64,000 nucleotides of DNA from Paramoeba atlantica (taxonomy: Eukaryota; Discosea). The translations under genes and the position numbers were made by a program. The stretch lies in NCBI GenBank assembly GCA_977017575.1, contig CDRNVI010000094.1, positions 1 through 64,000 on the forward strand, written 5' to 3'. The first letter of the stretch is position 1. Each line of letters begins with the position of its first letter. Of this stretch, positions 60,401 through 64,000 are shown piece after piece. The notes beneath the pieces are model-generated. The model saw nothing but the letters and a program-made list of their open reading frames with translations. It did not search any database and was not told the origin of the DNA.

Positions 60401-60905
60401 CGCTTCATTACTTCATCAGAAACTGATCCATTTATCAAATCGGTGAACATGTGAGTTAAGCTGACGCAACATACTTCATCATCTAATAGCATGCGTAGAA
60501 TTAAGTCCGTCGTTCCTGTCGGCCCCGGCGCAGCACCTTTAGCCATGCGTCTACCGGCTTCTCTAAGCTCATCAGGCGTGATGCATGCCGTGATAGGTGC
60601 GTCTTGTGGAATCTGGAAGTTTACCGGCAGATCGGGGTGTAAATCGCGAAGTTTTGCAAGAGTGTCATCGTCGCTCAATGACTTCGCAACGATTTCCTGA
60701 TCTAAAACGCGTGTAGCTTTTGAAACACATCCGTCCATCACGAGACTAGTAGCCTTTTTAATGGCCCGCTTATCGCTAACATTAATATCAGGACTGGAGC
60801 CTGTTCCTTCGTTTGTTGGCGTTTGCGACTCCATGGATTGTAGGGGGCGTCGTCGACGTCGCTTGACAGTGACTTTACGAATCGTGGTTAACGAGTATTT
60901 CATTC
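57452..60905 (-). mobile_element. REL-LINE copy 5 inserted in Z3 RT motif A
   Basis: AAGTTGAC at 57444-57451 and 60906-60913 flanks a 3.45-kb minus-strand element. Its pieces are 60903-60062 (MKYSLTTIRKVTVKRRRRR to LRPFYRLFCAE, with ELREAGRRMAKGAAPGPTGT and ILSIDLKNAFN) and 59385-57686 (PSELLFYGKDG, GVRQGSPLSSVLFCAF, YAFVDDISFAS, LPLKKGGLGLTP, CPGCHILLTSDNALAH, nuclease HSGPDLVIHWASGDIFYDFT). A truncated REL-LINE fragment splits them. Copy 5 lacks most of the N-terminal region, so it is 5'-truncated. Its 3' UTR is about 230 bp with CGTATCCCAAAA repeats. Confidence 0.85.
59386..60061 (-). mobile_element. 5'-truncated REL-LINE (copy 6) inserted in copy 5
   Basis: TATTCTG at 59379-59385 and 60062-60068 flanks 676 bp. 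The coding part (60060-59583) has the second zinc cluster CTSCGASFDCGRKREH, the nuclease core RSGPDIAIYWASGEVYYDFT and the C-terminus LQELNGAVTFSQLKKF. The 3' flank includes AGCCCCTCGGCTAAATTTCC (59494), which matches the end of the solo repeat at 40962-40997. Only the 3' 190 codons were inserted, as is usual for aborted LINE copies. Confidence 0.8.
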
Positions 60906-61266
60906 AAGTTGACCTCCGGAACGCGTTCAACAACGTGAGCAGAGCTTGCTTTCTACCTCTAGTCCAGGAACATTTCCCTGAGCTATTCCCATGGATAAAC
61001 TGGTGCTACGCAAATCCCAGCTCCCTTACCTACGGACTCCGATCACTTTCTTCCGAAGAAGGAGTGCAGCAGGGCGACCCTTTAGGACCGCTACTCTTCT
61101 CATTAGTGTCGTTAGCGCTCTCAGAAGCAATCGATCTTCAGGCGGACCTCTTCGCCCAGCTGTGGTACCTCGACGACGGTGTCCTCATTGGCCAGGCGCA
61201 AGACGTCAGGAACGCCCTCGACACGATTGCCAGAGTAGGTCCGCAATGGGGCTTATTCCTTAACAT

Positions 61267-62338
61267 AGTTTCTCTTCGAAAATTGAGAGAAGGGGGGAAG
61301 GTGAACATTTCTCATTTCTCATTATCCTACGTGACTTCCTGCTGTGAGAGCTTATAGGATATTTTTTTTTTGCGGATTTCACTCCATAATACATTAATAG
61401 AATATGATTACCACACTAAACACTTAATTCTTGCACCTTCCTGTCGGCCAGGTGGCTACGAAGCTGCGCATACGCTTCGAGCCCATTTTGTTCTTGCAAC
61501 AGTAATTTAAATTCCATCTCTGTTCTATGGCGATCAAGGCACGCAGCGTCCGCCAAAACATGGATGAGGAATCGGGTGTTCTGATGCAAGGATCCGCAAG
61601 AAAAAACCGGCAAGCATTGGAAAGCTACGTCAGGGATCTTTCCTGATTCTACGTATGTTTGATGCTTCCTTTTTATTGCGTCTTTTGCCAGGTTCGCGCA
61701 CGTCTTACTAATGTTCGACGGCGCAAGCTCGTGAATCACTGTAAGGTCGTAAAACAGTTCGCCTGTTGACCAATAAATCACGAGGTCAGGGCCTGACCTG
61801 AATAACTGCCGCCCTGAGCATGTCTTCTCATGAATTCCCCTGTTTTCCGGATTCACAACCGCTTTACATGTGGCGCACTTCCAGGAACTGAAGGCCCTAG
61901 GTTCACGTTCGCAAGGTATCCCGGACTTTTGACTTAGATCAAAGAGGTATTTGACGAGACGATTGTGCTTCACGGTAGCGTTCTGCCCCGAACACTGAGC
62001 GCACCCTGGGATGTGTACCAAAGCAGTCTTATTGTTCAGCAAAGTCTTACAACCTGGGCATAGGATCGTTGCTGGGATTCTTGGGTGAGGAATTCCAAGT
62101 CGTACCATAACTGGTATTTCAAAGGCATGTGAGGGAACGAAGCGGACCTCCGATTTAAGCCAATCATAATTCCCCTTTCGGGTTGTTACCCTTAAAATAT
62201 TAGAATACTCCGGATCTTGTTTTAACCTCGCAACCACTTTTTCGTGAAGTACCGCTGCCGTCGTAACTTCATCCATAGGTGGCAAAGCTGAATTCTCTTC
62301 TTCTCCAGTGTAAGGGACGTTTTGGTTTGGCAACCGAG
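61267..62338 (-). mobile_element. 5'-truncated REL-LINE (copy 7) inserted in Z3
   Basis: CCTTAACAT at 61258-61266 and 62339-62347 flanks 1072 bp. The coding part (62338-61416) begins ARLPNQNVPYTGEEEN and includes CPGCKTLLNNKTALVHIPGC, CATCKAVVNPENRGIH, the nuclease core RSGPDLVIYWSTGELFYDLT and the C-terminus LQEQNGLEAYAQLRSH. The frame is open throughout. The insertion lies between Z3 codons GLFLN and MSKCE, just after the RT catalytic motif. Confidence 0.9.
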
Positions 62339-63059
62339 CCTTAACATGTCTAAATGCGAGATCATTACACCCCCGACCTCGGCACACCACGCCTCTGAAT
62401 TTCCAGACATACCCGTCAATAAGATCAACGTCCATGGCAATTTCGACATCCTTGGAAGCCCGGTGGGATCGCCCGAACACTGCTCAGAGTATCTCGCGAT
62501 CCACGCCATAGGCCCCGCTGAGGATACGCTCGACGCGATCGCCACCATTCGGGACCCACAGGTTGCACTTGCTCTTATCAGGCAGTGTGCCGGTTTCTGC
62601 CAGATGGTCTACGCCCTGAGAAGCACACCACCCCAAACCATAGCCCATCTCTGCGCCCGACTCGACGATTTTCTTATGACCGCCATCGAAGCTATAATTT
62701 GCCCCCTGGACCCCTACGCCCGATCTCAGGCACAACGTTTGAAGCGGCACGGCGGTTTTGGGTTAAGATCCGCAGCGTTACACGCCACTGCCGCATACGT
62801 ATCTTCCGTCGCCTTCTCTGCGGACAAAGATTCATGGAACCCCTCTGATGCGGATGGATTTGTGGAAGCTGTCAGGGACATCAACCAGAAAGCTGGAACA
62901 TCTTTACTTGATCCCCGAGGTCGGATCCTTACAACGAATATTTAATATGGCGAAAACGCGAAGTATGGTTCCGCATCACTCTGTTTTCGACAGTATTGGT
63001 GGCATCGTATAGTTTTTCGTTCTGGTTTTTTTTTTTGCAAACTAGCTTTAATAGCAGAA

Positions 63060-64000
63060 CAAACATGCATTTTCCTGTCTGATTAAAAACGAGAGGGAGA
63101 TCATCTCTTTTGGTCCACTGTCTGAACTTATATGGTGTATTGTTCTTCCTTGTCGGGAGTTAAATATTTTTGCATCTGCGACAGAACTATGTTCCCGTTC
63201 AGTTCTTGGAGGTACAGGGCAAAATCTTCTAATATATGTTGCCGTGAAATAAGGCAACGATCTGCTAAAGCTGTTAATAGACGTTTTGTATGCTTATGTA
63301 GCGCTCCACCCGAAAGGACAGGGATACACATGAAACGATCATTCGCAATCATCCCAGAAGTTACGTAACGGTCGCGTTTCTTCGTGATGACTTCGTTCAT
63401 CATTTTTTGAGGCGTTTTGTTTATGTGAGCTGCTGAAAACTCGTGAACTACAGTTAGGTCATAATACATCGGACCGTCTGCCCAGTAGATCATAAGGTCG
63501 GGCCCAGATCTGCGGACACTGCCGCGACAGCTGCGCTGGTGTTCTGTGAGATTTTCCTCGGTTACACTATTCTGGCATCCGGAGCACTGAAATGAAGAAA
63601 ATTGCCGAGGTTCTTTTTCACAGGTGAGGCCGCTCTTCAAGCAAAGCTCATAGATGTACCGAACTAAGGCGTGGTGTTTGGTTGTCACATTTACTCCTTC
63701 ACATTTTGCGCACCCAGGGATATGATTTAGTATGGTAGATGACGTAAGGAGACTTTTGCACCCAGGGCATTGAACATCGTCCGGGATTTGTGGGTGGTGT
63801 AGTGCGAATCTCGGCATAATCGATAATTTGAATGCTGAACTAGGCACTAGACGAGCTTTGGATGTGAGCCAAGCGTATTGACCCTTGTGAGACGCTAGTT
63901 TGATGATGGGCGCAAGTGTTTTTTCCTCTATTAAGGCTTGACGGACCTTGTTGTGGTATTTTGCTTCACTAGCTTGCTCATCGAAATTGATGTAGGGGTC
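63060..64000 (-). mobile_element. REL-LINE copy 8, runs off the right edge
   Basis: Minus-strand C-terminal part: the stop is near 63128 and the frame is open to 63847 and beyond with changes. Zinc cluster CPGCKSLLTSSTILNHIPGC, second cluster CSGCQNSVTEENLTEH, nuclease core RRSGPDLMIYWADGPMYYDL, C-terminus LQELNGNIVLSQMQKYL. It follows the last Z3 coding piece and so probably inserted into Z3 as well. The left boundary near 63000-63060 is not precise. Confidence 0.8.

Larger units (their letters stand above)
54938..62945 (+). mobile_element. Z-family LINE copy Z3, split by at least four insertions
   Basis: Own pieces: 54938-55777 (start MTGEEESTHKTG, to CPAQGCSWRSLPHGG), 56225-56777 (zinc finger CSSCGRNYDKNKRSYHPHSC, to LVRQGEYSR), 56868-57451 (RT fingers: GTMGLRPEHLQAAI, NDVRPIAAGETVRRLV, FAGRQYGVATPAGAE, CKVDL), 60906-61266 (VDLRNAFNNVSR, GVQQGDPLGPLLF, catalytic WYLDDG) and 62348-62945 (LNMSKCEI, LLDPRGRILTTNI). 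A splice-acceptor-like tract CATCTTTTTGCAGGT lies just upstream at 54916. The 3' part beyond about 63000 is replaced by REL-LINE copy 8. The reading frames on either side of each insertion agree with one ancestral RT. Confidence 0.85.

Noticed and set aside
59583-60903. A single REL-LINE with an internal RT deletion
   Set aside because: The 7-bp duplication TATTCTG and the continuing coding sequence at 59385 show two elements, a truncated copy inserted in another, rather than one deleted element.

Overview
The window looks like nuclear DNA of a unicellular eukaryote whose lineage I cannot fix. Against a bacterium: a mitochondrial haem A synthase (COX15), a eukaryotic ribonucleotide reductase small subunit, a UBX-domain protein, a tRNA-derived SINE, several LINE families, a Merlin-type and a Tc1-type DNA transposon and splice-acceptor-like tracts. 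The host genes show no obvious introns, and TGA serves as a stop. The mix of an ingi/I-like LINE (APE endonuclease, RT, RNase H), LINEs with a restriction-enzyme-like endonuclease, and a tyrosine-recombinase retroelement with the gene order gag-recombinase-RT suggests a protist, but gives no firm taxonomy.

Layout. Positions 1-14300 are a gene-bearing segment with small repeats. It carries two copies of one SINE, COX15 (one-base frame disruption in a C run), RNR2, a leucine-rich-repeat protein whose last 20 residues come from a MITE, two unrecognised proteins and a UAS-UBX protein. Positions 14300-22500 hold small DNA transposons (three TIR elements, one Tc1-like element coding only a helix-turn-helix, a broken Merlin), a long inverted repeat, and a LINE copy (family Z) split by insertions. 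Positions 22500-64000 are almost wholly retroelements nested in each other.

Main retroelement families: (1) EN-LINEs: LINE1 (24383-30491) has an unbroken 1471-codon ORF and a 12-bp target duplication; LINE2 (34475-42079) is older and interrupted. Both begin with long arrays of 18-bp tandem units. (2) REL-LINEs: at least eight complete or partial copies with RT, two zinc-binding clusters and a PD...D-type endonuclease. (3) Z LINEs: a second REL-type family. The copy at 54938-62945 is split by a solo terminal repeat, a 90-bp insertion and two REL-LINEs, one of which is itself split. (4) A Ngaro/VIPER-like tyrosine-recombinase retroelement, apparently whole at 49759-54750, plus solo terminal repeats and an older fossil.

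The observations I rate highest: a short Tudor/SH3-like module that seems shared by proteins of all four retroelement types; the 18-bp 5' arrays common to two LINE families; a 153-bp satellite with higher-order structure sitting in or beside the RT region of two REL-LINEs; and a host LRR gene ending inside a MITE. All domain calls are by eye, without database searches.
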